NCBI RefSeq assembly: GCF_042662225.1
Contig: NZ_JBHSYQ010000004.1
Location: 1 to 64,000, forward strand
Source: Nibribacter roseus
GTDB lineage: Bacteria > Bacteroidota > Bacteroidia > Cytophagales > Hymenobacteraceae
DNA length: 64,000 nt
Direction of reading: 5' to 3'
This document shows positions 23,833-32,569 of this stretch, one piece after another; positions within the stretch are counted from its first letter, which is position 1; every line of letters starts with the position of its first letter. The translations under genes and the position numbers were made by a program. A model generated the notes under the pieces. That model was not told the DNA's origin and did no database searches. It saw nothing but the letters and a program-made list of their open reading frames with translations.

Positions 23833-24725
23833 GGGTGTTGTTTAAAATTATGAAAGGAAAGCTATCTTTATTTACAAGCACATTCTTATTGTTTGTGACT
23901 GCTTGTCAAGTAGCAAAAGATCATGATAGACTTGCACAACTTGCTTTTGATGACCAAAAAGATAGAAAAGAAAATAGCTCCAAGACATCAGTTAACGATT
24001 ATTCAAGGACAGAGGAAGTATACAAAATTTTGTCACAAGAAGAGCTGAAAACCTCAACCGACTTTTATAATGCGGCTCTTATTCTACAACATGGCGGTAA
24101 ATCTGAAGATTTTAAACAAGCGAATTTACTTGCGAAAAAAGCAGTAGAGTTAAATCCAACTAACGCTGATGCTAAAGCTTTGGTCGCTATGTCACTGGAT
24201 AGATATTTAGAAAGCAACTTCAAGCCACAGTGGTATGGTACTCAGTTTATTGAGCTTGGGGAAAAGAAATACCTACACCCGATTGATACAACAATCATTA
24301 CAGAACAGGAAAGGAAGGAGTTAGGGGTCCAGAGCTTAAGCCAAATACTTGATTACCTCAATAAGCAGCATCAGAAAAATGAGTCTGATATTAGTGCTTA
24401 TTTCGTAACCGATTCTTTGTATAGGGTGTTTTATCCTGAGGTGAAGGCTGAAATAGTAGGCACCTTCGAGCAGCTACTTGAAAAAATTAAGTACCCTGAA
24501 GAGGCGCTTAAGAACAATATTACGGGCAAGGTATTGGTCCAGTACACGATTGATCCGGATGGTTTTGTTAAAGATGCCGTGGTTGTTGATGGGATTGGGT
24601 ACGGATGTGACGAGGAAGCTCTGAGAGTCATTAATTTGGCAAGGTTCAAAAATTACATGAATCAGGATATTGAACGAAGATCAAGAGTACCATTTGAAAT
24701 TAAATCAGAAGTTCACAAAAACTAA
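23829..24725 (+). CDS. Lipoprotein with TPR-like region and TonB C-terminal domain
   Basis: 298 residues. The lipoprotein signal ends in FVTACQVAK (lipobox V-T-A-C, Cys about 26). The middle (50-200) is helical and charged, with a TPR-like piece (AALILQHGGKSEDFKQANLLAKKAVELNP). The last 95 residues are a TonB-type domain: YPEEALKNNITGKVLVQYTIDPDGFVKDAVVVDGIGYGCDEEALRVI (landmarks only), ending FEIKSEVHKN. Free-standing TonB-C domain proteins of this type are common in Bacteroidota and usually lack the inner-membrane energising helix, so energy transduction is doubtful. A second possible start is the ATG seven codons in. The overlap with the LytTR gene suggests co-expression. Confidence 0.75.
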   Translation: MRVLFKIMKGKLSLFTSTFLLFVTACQVAKDHDRLAQLAFDDQKDRKENSSKTSVNDYSRTEEVYKILSQEELKTSTDFYNAALILQHGGKSEDFKQANLLAKKAVELNPTNADAKALVAMSLDRYLESNFKPQWYGTQFIELGEKKYLHPIDTTIITEQERKELGVQSLSQILDYLNKQHQKNESDISAYFVTDSLYRVFYPEVKAEIVGTFEQLLEKIKYPEEALKNNITGKVLVQYTIDPDGFVKDAVVVDGIGYGCDEEALRVINLARFKNYMNQDIERRSRVPFEIKSEVHKN

Positions 24726-24941
24726 GGCATAAAAATTAACGGATTAGCCAAACAGACGAGGTCAATTTTTTCTTTTTTTAACTGGAAAAAAGAGTAGGAT
24801 AGTGCAGCGTTTGTTTGGTGTCGAAGAGGAAGTAGCACGCAGAGGATTCAGAAGAGTTAGATTTGTTGATTGAGCCTTGAGATCTGTTGCCTTGCCGTTA
24901 CATGTTTTGGGCTTAAAAACAGAAAAACGGCACAAAAAGAG

Positions 24942-24970
24942 AAAGCTCCCTTCTTGCAAAGGGAGCTTTT
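24942..24970. terminator. Bidirectional terminator between convergent genes
   Basis: AAAGCTCCCTT and AAAGGGAGCTTT pair around a short loop. Runs of A and T on the two sides allow use in both directions (lipoprotein gene on plus, fasciclin gene on minus). Confidence 0.8.
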
Positions 24971-24999
24971 CTTATGTTAAGAAGACAAATCGCTTCAAC

Positions 25000-25719
25000 T
25001 TAGCGGAGGCTATTATTGTCTTCGAGAATGTTTTCAGAAGGCAGAATGACACTGTCAATCACGTGAATTCTACCATTTGAAGCTTCTACGTCACTTTTCA
25101 CGATTTGGGCACCACCTACGGTAGTGACTGTTCCTGACATAGTGCGGTCAACTGGAATGTATGATTTATCGCTTACTCTGATTCTGGTGTTGTTGTCTAG
25201 TCTGGCAGATGATACGTCAGAAGCCAAAATGTGGGCTTGCAGCACACTAGACAGCAAAGCAGTATTTTCAGAAGACAGCAAAGACTGAAGTTTTTCTTTA
25301 GGTAACTTAGCAAACGCCTCGTTGGTTGGGGCAAACAAAGTCAGGTTTTCAACTCGCTCCAGGTCATCAGCCAGATTAGCCCGTTCAATTAACATTACAA
25401 AAGTAGATAGGTTGGGGCTTTTCTTGGCAAGTTCAAAGGTGGTATAGCTTTCTGTGTCCCCCACATTGTCAAACATGTCATCAATATCAACGGAGTTGGT
25501 CATTGGCAAAGCCGTTACTGACAAGGTAGCCAAAGGTACCATCACTTGCTCTTCTATAACCAGAACATCCAGATCATTCATGGCGGCATCGCCGGCCATA
25601 GCCGATGTTTCAGTTCGGTTAAATTCACTCATTGCGGTGTTACTAGATCCGGCGCATCCAAAAAAAGTAAAAGATGCGACGGTTAAGACTGCTAAAGGAT
25701 TAAAAATAGTACGTTTCAT
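25000..25719 (-). CDS. Fasciclin (FAS1) domain lipoprotein
   Basis: 239 residues. The lipobox is FFGCAGSS (Cys about 21). After a low-complexity linker, one FAS1 domain runs from about 95 to 235: FVMLIERANLADDL, LTLFAPTNEAFAKLP (the H1 box), and GGAQIVKSDVEASNGRIHVIDSVILP (the H2 box). FAS1 domains mediate adhesion between cells or to the matrix. The linker (about 50-90) carries several VPLATLSV / SVDID segments with no known fold. The gene is alone, convergent with the TonB-domain gene and facing a 480-nt intergenic region with a perfect 39-bp palindrome. Confidence 0.88.
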   Translation of the reverse strand: MKRTIFNPLAVLTVASFTFFGCAGSSNTAMSEFNRTETSAMAGDAAMNDLDVLVIEEQVMVPLATLSVTALPMTNSVDIDDMFDNVGDTESYTTFELAKKSPNLSTFVMLIERANLADDLERVENLTLFAPTNEAFAKLPKEKLQSLLSSENTALLSSVLQAHILASDVSSARLDNNTRIRVSDKSYIPVDRTMSGTVTTVGGAQIVKSDVEASNGRIHVIDSVILPSENILEDNNSLR

Positions 25720-25882
25720 AGTTATTTATATTATTGGTTTAACATCAGGTAGAGCTGTTTAGGCTTCTGATGTCTATATTTTACTGATTAATAATTAACA
25801 TGTTACGTTTTGGTAATACTTTTTTAAAGTACCTAAAGAATGAATGGTGGTATATAGTAAAATATTAAATTAGCAATATAGG

Positions 25883-25921
25883 TATATAATCTTCTTGTAT
25901 TAAATACAAGAAGATTATATA
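25883..25921. repeat. 39-bp perfect palindrome
   Basis: Two 19-bp arms around a single A: TATATAATCTTCTTGTATT and AATACAAGAAGATTATATA. There is no T-run afterwards that would make it a standard terminator. It lies 163 nt upstream of the fasciclin start and 280 nt before the LEA-like gene. It could be an operator or a mobile-repeat relic. Confidence 0.7.
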
Positions 25922-26024
25922 AAATAAGTTCTAATACTGTACACCAAAGGCAAAGAAACTACCAATAAAATAGCAATGGTAATGGAGCTGTAAGTGCAGT
26001 GAAACTCTCATGCAGAAGCTCTTA

Positions 26025-26065
26025 GCCTTTAAGCCTGCTTTCAGAAAATCAGGTCAAAAACAGAG
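26025..26065. repeat. Dispersed 40-bp palindromic repeat, copy 7
   Basis: GCCTTTAAGCCTGCTTTCAG followed by AAAATCAGGTCAAAAACAGAG. Lies 137 nt upstream of the LEA-like gene. Confidence 0.6.
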
Positions 26066-26201
26066 GCGAAATTTAAAAGAAAGGCATGAGAGAGTGAGGT
26101 GACCATTTATCTAGAAGAGGAGCAGCTTGGGCAGTAGTAGTTCACTTAGTTAACAGCAGGTGGAGGAATTACGTTAGTAAATAAAGCTCTTACACCCCTA
26201 T

Positions 26202-28652
26202 ATGAATAAAAAGGCGAAATGGACCCTGCTGGCAATAGCGCTTCTGGCACTGTTGGCGGGTCTGGCTTACTACATTGTTACAAAGAAATATTACCCAAAG
26301 GTAAAAGATGTAGCTTATCTACACCTGGACCTGACCAGCGACACGGCACAGGTACAGGCGGGGTTGGAGGTGCAAAACAGAATTCCGCTGGCTATATCCA
26401 TTGACAGTATTCGCTACTCCCTAAAAGGAGAAAACATGTTGCTGGGGTGGGGACAAATGACTTCTTCATATACGTTGCCTCCGGTGGGGGAGGAAGTGCT
26501 GGATTTCAAGATGCTGCTGAAACACGAAGCCTATCGGCAGCACCTGCAGACGCAGAAAGGCAAAGACAGTATAAAAATAGCCGTAAAGGCAGAGATCTAT
26601 TTTGATTTACCTTTTATTAGTGCCCAGTCTATCACCTTAAACAGGAACATTACAGTGCCTGTTCCCAAGGCTCCGGCCATGAAACTGCAGGACGTGCAGG
26701 TGCGCCAGTTCAGCGTAGACTCTGGCTATTCTCTCCTTTTCAAAGTAGATGCCACAAACCAGAACTTGCCCAAACTCCGCATCAGTGACTTCCAATATCA
26801 CCTCCGCATTGGTGATTCATTAGTAATAGAGGGGCAAGTGGATTCTACCTTCCGGTTGCAAAAAGGAGATGATGTGCTGGAAGTGCCGTTGCAGCTCAAA
26901 ACTTCAGATGCTGTGGCCTTGGTGCAGAAAGTACTCTCTGATGACAAAAAGTGGAACTACCACGCCAGGCTAAAGGCAGTAGTGCAGAGTGATCATCGGC
27001 TTTTGGATAAGTTTGATATGGCCGTTGAAAAAACGGGCGTTTTTCCGGTGGGCGGGTTTGGCAATCAGAAAAATTATATGCCTGTTCTGCGGCAGGTAAA
27101 AAAGGTAGAGGTAGTCTCTGGAGAAGAACAGACCCAGCTACAAGCCGATGTGGTCGTGCATAACCCTTCGCCTTTTCCTTTTTATATTGACAGTGTTTCC
27201 TATTTCATCAGGCACCAAGGCAAATTAATAGCAAGTGGCAAAAAAGATTTTGAGGTGGTGCTGCCAAAAAACGGCAACCAGCGCTTGAACCCACGTTTGG
27301 TGATAGATGAGAAAGCTTACCAACAATTGATGTCTCGGGTACAGGGGCAGCAAACAGCAACCCTGGAACTGGAGCTGAACCTGCTGTACAACCTTCCCAA
27401 TGCCGCTCGGCAAAAGATCATCTTGAACCGGCAAGTGCAGGTGCCTGTACAAAAACAGGCATCAATAAAAGTAGCAGGCCTTACCGTGCAGGAACTAAGT
27501 CCTGAAGAGGGAGCGAAACTACTGCTTCGGTTACAGGTGCAAGGAGGGGATGTGCCTAACCTCAACATCAAAAATCTTGACTATACACTGCAGTTAAGTG
27601 AGGGCATTGAGATTACCGGCAAAACCCAGGAGCCAATCAAGCTTTCTTCGGGGGATTCTGAAGTAGAGGTGCCGCTACACCTGTCTGCGGAAGATGTAAA
27701 CCAGCTCGTGCAGAGGGCGTTGAAAGGAAGCACAGACTGGAGTTATGATTTGCAGGCCACGGCCAACTTAACGAGCAGCCACGACTTTATTCAGAACACT
27801 AAAATAGAACTGGACTTTCAAGGGGAGCTGGAGCTAGGAAAAACTTCCGGGACAGGAGGCAAGAAATGGGTGCCGCACATTACTAAAATAGATACCCTGC
27901 AATTGGTCATTCAGTATGATACCGCTTGGGTGAAACTACATCTACAGGTTAAAAATCCGCTGCCGGTTTCATTTAAAATAGATAGCCTTCTGTTAACTCT
28001 GAGCCACGATAACGGTACCATTGCCGTTGCCCGTGAGGAGGTAGGAAAAGTTTTGCCAGCAGAAGGGCAACAGGCAGCCTGGGTTACTCTGGGGGTGAAC
28101 TATAGCCTGTGGCAAGAATACCTAAAGGAACATCAAGAGGAAGACAGTCTTTCTATTCAAGAGACCGTTACGCTGGTGTACAGCTTAGAAAGTCTGGCGC
28201 AGCAGCGAACTTCGTTTCAAAATGCCTTTAAAGTTCCTACGCCGGGCCAGCCTGTTACCGCCCTTCAGAAAGTAAAGCTAAAGGGGTTCAGTTTTACCAA
28301 AGGCATTTTGGTTGACGGGCAAGTGGAGGTGAAAAACCTGAACGTGAAACAACTGGAAGTCAAAAATCCTACCTATTCTGCCTGTGTAGAGAACCTGCTG
28401 GATGTCTGTGGCACTATCAACCGTACCTATCAGGTGGCACAGGGGGAAAGCATTGTAAACGTACCTATGAACTTTGGCATAGGCGAAATGTTTCGTGCCA
28501 TAGTTGCCAAATTTACCTCAAAAGGAAAAAGTCGAACTGTCTATATAAAAGCCAACGCCACAGTAAATACCAGCAACCCCATTTTACAAAACACATGGGT
28601 AAAGCTGGAGATGTGGCGGAAAGAAGTTCTCTTCCCCAAAAAGAAAAAGTAA
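26202..28652 (+). CDS. Multi-module LEA type 2 (WHy-domain) membrane-anchored protein
   Basis: 816 residues. An N-terminal anchor (about 8-24) precedes repeated LEA2/WHy-like modules. Each module has the motif series ...VEVQN(R/P)(L/I/S)P..(I/F)(Y/S)IDSI.Y.(I/L)......GW/ASG..., first at about 48-90 (LEVQNRIPLAISIDSIRYSL), again at about 310-350 (VVVHNPSPFPFYIDSVSYFI) and again at about 580-620 (LQVKNPLPVSFKIDSLLLTL). Between them are shorter related segments (residues about 165, 430 and 705) with the form VRQFSVDSGYSLLFKVDATNQ. So about six beta-sandwich modules in three pairs. Single LEA2 domains are common in bacteria; six in one chain is unusual. It may be a periplasmic spacer or stress protein. 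Function unknown. Confidence 0.7.
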   Translation: MNKKAKWTLLAIALLALLAGLAYYIVTKKYYPKVKDVAYLHLDLTSDTAQVQAGLEVQNRIPLAISIDSIRYSLKGENMLLGWGQMTSSYTLPPVGEEVLDFKMLLKHEAYRQHLQTQKGKDSIKIAVKAEIYFDLPFISAQSITLNRNITVPVPKAPAMKLQDVQVRQFSVDSGYSLLFKVDATNQNLPKLRISDFQYHLRIGDSLVIEGQVDSTFRLQKGDDVLEVPLQLKTSDAVALVQKVLSDDKKWNYHARLKAVVQSDHRLLDKFDMAVEKTGVFPVGGFGNQKNYMPVLRQVKKVEVVSGEEQTQLQADVVVHNPSPFPFYIDSVSYFIRHQGKLIASGKKDFEVVLPKNGNQRLNPRLVIDEKAYQQLMSRVQGQQTATLELELNLLYNLPNAARQKIILNRQVQVPVQKQASIKVAGLTVQELSPEEGAKLLLRLQVQGGDVPNLNIKNLDYTLQLSEGIEITGKTQEPIKLSSGDSEVEVPLHLSAEDVNQLVQRALKGSTDWSYDLQATANLTSSHDFIQNTKIELDFQGELELGKTSGTGGKKWVPHITKIDTLQLVIQYDTAWVKLHLQVKNPLPVSFKIDSLLLTLSHDNGTIAVAREEVGKVLPAEGQQAAWVTLGVNYSLWQEYLKEHQEEDSLSIQETVTLVYSLESLAQQRTSFQNAFKVPTPGQPVTALQKVKLKGFSFTKGILVDGQVEVKNLNVKQLEVKNPTYSACVENLLDVCGTINRTYQVAQGESIVNVPMNFGIGEMFRAIVAKFTSKGKSRTVYIKANATVNTSNPILQNTWVKLEMWRKEVLFPKKKK

Positions 28653-28719
28653 CGATGTTATGCTTCTCAGGCTTATTTGATTTCCAGAAGATGTATCTCA
28701 TTATGGTATGAACAGCTTC

Positions 28720-28759
28720 TCTTTTCAGGCTCCTTTTCATAAAACGGAGCTAAAACGCA
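28720..28759. repeat. Dispersed 40-bp palindromic repeat, copy 8
   Basis: CTTTTCAGGCTCCTTTTCAT, then AAAACGGAGCTAAAACGCAA. Confidence 0.55.
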
Positions 28760-29000
28760 AGCACTTCTAGTTATTACAACCATCAGTTTGAGCAGGTTCA
28801 GCATTGGTCGCCTAGCTGACTTTGAACAATCTACACTTGTTATTACGTCATCTCATCCCCCTTGCAAAATCTAATAAAGGTTAAAGGGATATAGTTTTTC
28901 TTTAGAAGGTTTATAGATCTGCTGAAGTTGTGAACTGAAGCAGTTTGTTCTTTACTAAAAACCTATTTAACATCATGTACCCACATGACGCCAGTCATCT

Positions 29001-29028
29001 TTTAGCCTGGTCCGCGGCTGTAGTTTTG
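29001..29028 (+). promoter_or_regulatory. Promoter of the YceI-porin operon
   Basis: TAGTTTTG at 29021-29028 matches the -7 box exactly. TTTA at 29001-29004 is a weak -33 box at a spacing of 16. The first ATG (29057) lies 28 nt further on. The rest of the gap since 28653 holds only a palindromic repeat and no gene. Confidence 0.45.
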
Positions 29029-29056
29029 CATAAGAAATTTAACAAAACAAGCAGTC

Positions 29057-29638
29057 ATGAAAACGGCAAGAATATTCAAAATGGCATGGGTACTAGGGTT
29101 GGTATTTGGCCTGTATCTTCCACTAAGTGCACAAAGTGTTTTCCAACTATCAGGTAAGCCAGAGCTAAAAGTAATAGGAAGCTCTACGCTTCATGACTGG
29201 GAAATGGTGGCTTCTTCCGCAACCGGCAAGGCAGAGATTGCCTTAGACAACCAGCAGGTGGCGAGCATCAAATCTGCCGAGGTAACCATGAGTGCCACTG
29301 CCCTGAAGAGCGGAAAAGGGCAGATGGATGAGATTGCCTACAAAGCACTGAAAGCTGAGAAAAATCCAACTATCACTTTTAAGTTTATCTCTTATAAGAG
29401 CTTAGGCGGAAATAAAGGGCAGGTTATCGGTAACTTAACCATAGCCGGCACCACCAAACCGGTCACATTTGAGGTGCAGACAGTAGTGCGTGGCACCCAT
29501 ATAGACCTAAAAGGTACAACTTCCTTTAAAATGACTGACTTTAAAATGGTGCCTCCCACCGCTATGTTCGGCACTATCAAAACAGGAAACGAAGTCAAGG
29601 TAGAGTTCAAAACAACATTTAGTACAACCAATTCTTAA
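29057..29638 (+). CDS. YceI-family periplasmic lipid-binding protein
   Basis: 193 residues with a signal peptide (about 1-24, ending LPLSAQ). The YceI beta-barrel follows: LKVIGSSTLHDWEMVASSATGKAEI, a run VEMSATALKSGKGQMDEIAYKALKA (landmarks), and a late LKGTTSFKMTDFKMVPPTAMFGTIK. YceI proteins bind long isoprenoid or polyprenyl chains in a lipocalin-like barrel; S-T-x-H-D-W is a common signature. A porin gene follows by 36 nt and a second YceI-like gene closes the set. Confidence 0.88.
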   Translation: MKTARIFKMAWVLGLVFGLYLPLSAQSVFQLSGKPELKVIGSSTLHDWEMVASSATGKAEIALDNQQVASIKSAEVTMSATALKSGKGQMDEIAYKALKAEKNPTITFKFISYKSLGGNKGQVIGNLTIAGTTKPVTFEVQTVVRGTHIDLKGTTSFKMTDFKMVPPTAMFGTIKTGNEVKVEFKTTFSTTNS

Positions 29639-29674
29639 CAACACAACGCCATTCACTTCCAACACATTAAAAAA

Positions 29675-30970
29675 ATGAAAAAGCTTATTCTTTCACTCGC
29701 AATGTTAGCTGGTTTCAGCATTTCTACCAGCGCACAGATCACCTTAGGCGATTTGCCATATTGGAGACCTTATGACCAACGGGGTGTTAACGTTTTTGAA
29801 ACTGGTAAAACAGACACTACCACCTTTGACGGGATTAAATTAAGATTGGGGGGCAGTTTTGCCCAGCAGTTTCAGGCTCTTGAGCATAGTAACACCGCTG
29901 CCCCAAAATTAGACGCCAACGGTAAAGACCTAAACCAACTAATTGAAATTGGCTACGGCTTTAACCTGGCTACTGCTAACCTGAACCTGGACGTAATGCT
30001 GGCAGACGGTATTCGCTTGAACCTGATAACCTATCTGTCATCTAGGCACCACCCTGAAACCTGGGTAAAAGGCGGTTACCTCCAAATTGATAAGTTAGGT
30101 TTCTTGAACAGCCCATTGGCCGATAGATTAATGCAGAACCTGACCTTACGGGTGGGCCACATGGAAATTAACTACGGTGACGCCCACTTCAGAAGAACTG
30201 ACAATGCCATGGCGCTGCATAACCCGTTTGTAGGTAACTATATCATGGATGCCTTTGCCACTGAAATTGGCGGGGAAGTAATCTTCCAGAAAAACGGTTT
30301 CCTAGCCTTGGCCGCGGTGACAGGTGGTGAAATACAAGGAGGACTAACCACTCCTAAAGATCGTGCCCCATCTTACTATGGAAAAGTAGGGTATGACAAC
30401 AACCTAACCGATAATTTGCGCGTGCGCCTTACCGGCTCTTTGTACACGACTAACAGCTCCGTAAGAAACACCTTATATGCCGGTGACAGAGCAGGTTCAA
30501 GATATTACTTGGTGGTAGAAAACCAACTGGCAACTATAGCGGCACAGTTTACATCTGGTAGATTCAGCCCTAACCTGACCGATAACGTGACTGCCATGGT
30601 GGTGAATCCTTTCGTGAAATTTGGTGGTTTAGAGTTCTTCGGAAACTTTGAAAGAGCCAAAGGCAAGGCTGCTAACGAAACCGAGGACAGAACTTGGAAT
30701 CAGGTGGGAGCGGACTTGGTTTACCGCATAGGAGCAAAAGAGAACTTCTACGTGGGTGGTCGTTACAACAAAGTGAGCGGCACGCTGCAAGGAGTGAATA
30801 CTGAAGCCAGCATTCAACGCACCGCTCTGGCTGCCGGTTGGTTCGTGACCAAGAACATAGTTGCCAAAGCAGAATACGTGAACCAGGAATACAACGACTT
30901 CCCTGTAAACGATATCCGTAACGGTGCCAAGTTCAACGGCGTGATGATTGAAGGTGCCATTGCCTTCTAA
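29675..30970 (+). CDS. Outer membrane porin-like beta-barrel protein
   Basis: 431 residues, signal peptide about 1-20 (ending STSAQ). The body alternates polar and aromatic residues with tight turns. Examples are GYGFNLATANLNLDVMLADGIRLN, FVKFGGLEFFGNFERAKG and ENFYVGGRYNKVSG. It ends with a barrel-type C-terminus (GVMIEGAIAF). Length and style fit a 16- to 18-strand porin. I cannot name a subfamily or substrate. It lies between two YceI-type genes on the same strand, 36 and 122 nt away, which suggests a common operon. Confidence 0.75.
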   Translation: MKKLILSLAMLAGFSISTSAQITLGDLPYWRPYDQRGVNVFETGKTDTTTFDGIKLRLGGSFAQQFQALEHSNTAAPKLDANGKDLNQLIEIGYGFNLATANLNLDVMLADGIRLNLITYLSSRHHPETWVKGGYLQIDKLGFLNSPLADRLMQNLTLRVGHMEINYGDAHFRRTDNAMALHNPFVGNYIMDAFATEIGGEVIFQKNGFLALAAVTGGEIQGGLTTPKDRAPSYYGKVGYDNNLTDNLRVRLTGSLYTTNSSVRNTLYAGDRAGSRYYLVVENQLATIAAQFTSGRFSPNLTDNVTAMVVNPFVKFGGLEFFGNFERAKGKAANETEDRTWNQVGADLVYRIGAKENFYVGGRYNKVSGTLQGVNTEASIQRTALAAGWFVTKNIVAKAEYVNQEYNDFPVNDIRNGAKFNGVMIEGAIAF

Positions 30971-31092
30971 CAACTTCTAATTGACTGGAAATTAAACTGA
31001 GTTGGCATGTGCTATAAAGCAACCTGCCATCTCAGTTCCTTTCAATTTTACAACTGGTCTGATTAGCTCATTCACCTATAAAATTTTGGGTT

Positions 31093-31647
31093 ATGCTACT
31101 CTCAAATATAGTATTGGTTCTGCTTCTTTTGTTTCCTGGTTTTACGACCGATGAGCAGTATTTGGTAGTAAGAGGAAAGCGGATTTCAGTGCAGGCCATG
31201 ACGTCTGTTGGAGCTATCAACTGTTCCTATGAAAACACACGTCAGGCAGACACACTGTTTCTGAACAGGCTAGTCGGAAAGAATGAGAGATTAGTGATGG
31301 AGCTGCCGGTAAAAGAATTTGGGTGTGGCAACCCTTTGCTTAACAGAGACTTTCACCGTACCCTCAAAGCAGAAACTTATCCAGAGATTCAGGTAGCAGT
31401 ACTGGAAATGAAGCAGGAGGGGCAACGTATGAAAGGCGCTATTTTGGTGCAGCTGGCGGGTAAAAAGCAAGTATACCGGAACGTGAACTTCTGCAGAAAG
31501 CCTGGTCAACGGCTAAGCGCCACCCTTTGCCTCTTATTTTCAGACTTTGATTTGACTATGCCCAAAAAGTTTGGCGGACTGGTGAAGGTAGACGAAGAGC
31601 TAAAAGTAACCGTTGATTTACTTATTGCCGCTGGCCCACAGTTGTAG
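31093..31647 (+). CDS. Second YceI-like protein
   Basis: 184 residues, with a hydrophobic N-terminus (about 1-17) that may be a signal peptide. The body is a diverged YceI domain: VEL-type strand KEFGCGNPLLNRDFHRTLKAETYPEIQVAV, then MKGAILVQLAGKKQVYRNV, then a final TMPKKFGGLVKVDEELKVTVDLLI. It lacks the usual S-T-x-H-D-W start of the YceI fold and contains three cysteines (NCSY, GCGN, FCRKP) which could be oxidised in the periplasm. Third gene of the YceI-porin-YceI set. Confidence 0.75.
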   Translation: MLLSNIVLVLLLLFPGFTTDEQYLVVRGKRISVQAMTSVGAINCSYENTRQADTLFLNRLVGKNERLVMELPVKEFGCGNPLLNRDFHRTLKAETYPEIQVAVLEMKQEGQRMKGAILVQLAGKKQVYRNVNFCRKPGQRLSATLCLLFSDFDLTMPKKFGGLVKVDEELKVTVDLLIAAGPQL

Positions 31648-31685
31648 GGCCTTAGCTTCATCATTCTGTTGTAGCAAATTATTCT

Positions 31686-31729
31686 AAACGCAGAGCCCCT
31701 GAAGCTAACTTCAGGGGTTCTGCGTTTGA
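31686..31729. terminator. Terminator after the YceI-porin-YceI operon
   Basis: AAACGCAGAGCCCCTGAAG pairs with CTTCAGGGG.TCTGCGTTTG around a 5-nt loop. The T-run is short; the stem is strong and could serve both sides. Confidence 0.7.
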
Positions 31730-31780
31730 TGCGGTGTTTTTACACTTTGTACTATTGGGTAATAAGAAACTGTCTTTTAA

Positions 31781-32377
31781 TTAGCTGTTCTCATTGCCTG
31801 CCCGTATTATTTCGTATTGAATAGGTTTAAAGCTGTAGTTATTAGACTGTTCAGCAGAGCAGGCGGTTAAACCTACAATCAAATCAATTTTAGCCTCTAA
31901 CAAAACATAATCTCCGGCTTTGCTGGTGGGAGGATCTACAGAAAGTTCTCCATTTGAGGCAAACTGCACGTTCATGAAAATATTAAAAGCCGTAGGAATA
32001 TCGTCTGGGGTAATGCCAAACTGAGCCAGATTTGAGTAGAGATTCTCAAAGCAGCTGGGGTGATATTCATGGTTGTTGTAGATAATCTGGAAGGTTTCGG
32101 GGCTGCAGGGCGCTAGCAGAAAATCATTTCTGCCGTTAGTGTCTTCCAGAATCTCCATCATTTTCCGGCTCCGATTGCTCCATAAATGGTGCCCCTTCGT
32201 GATGAGTATGGTATTCTCAAAATCCAAGGTTTTGCCAGATGAAATTTTCTCTCGGGTGTCTTCGGCGTTGAACAAAACCATGTCGCTTACCTGCTCGCCC
32301 ATAGGGTCAATAACTTTTAGCTTATCACCAGCTTTCAAGGTAAAAGCGGCACCGGTTTGTTTCTGTATGGTTTCCAT
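31781..32377 (-). CDS. DUF1989 / urea-carboxylase-associated family protein
   Basis: 198 residues from the ATG at 32377; an upstream ATG at 32569 would add 64 residues with no family similarity, so the inner start is preferred. Recognisable family segments are FTLKAGDKLKVIDPMGEQVSDMVLFNAED, ENTILITKGHHLWSNRSRKMMEI, and NIFMNVQFASNGELSVDPPTSKAGDYVLLEAKIDLIVGLTACS (landmarks). The conserved Cys at the end of that segment belongs to a metal-binding site in this fold. Adjacent in these clusters there is often a YcgG/GntA-type protein, as here 32570-33289. The biochemical role is not established. Confidence 0.8.
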   Translation of the reverse strand: METIQKQTGAAFTLKAGDKLKVIDPMGEQVSDMVLFNAEDTREKISSGKTLDFENTILITKGHHLWSNRSRKMMEILEDTNGRNDFLLAPCSPETFQIIYNNHEYHPSCFENLYSNLAQFGITPDDIPTAFNIFMNVQFASNGELSVDPPTSKAGDYVLLEAKIDLIVGLTACSAEQSNNYSFKPIQYEIIRAGNENS

Positions 32378-32569
32378 TGTACTTTGGGTTGTCTTCTGTT
32401 TGAGGTTAAGGTAGGAGAGAGCATGTGAAGAAATGCCTTCCTGAATCTGTTTTTGACTTGCTTTTCTTAAAAGTGGGCGAAAACGTGATGAAACCACCGC
32501 CGCTCTACAGTAAGAATTTGCAATTGTCTTCAATAAGAAAATTAAGGTTTTTTGACTTGAAGCCAGCAT

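Noticed and set aside
23829..24725. Classical energy-transducing TonB
   Set aside because: It has a lipoprotein signal, not an inner-membrane helix with the SxxxH motif and proline-rich region.
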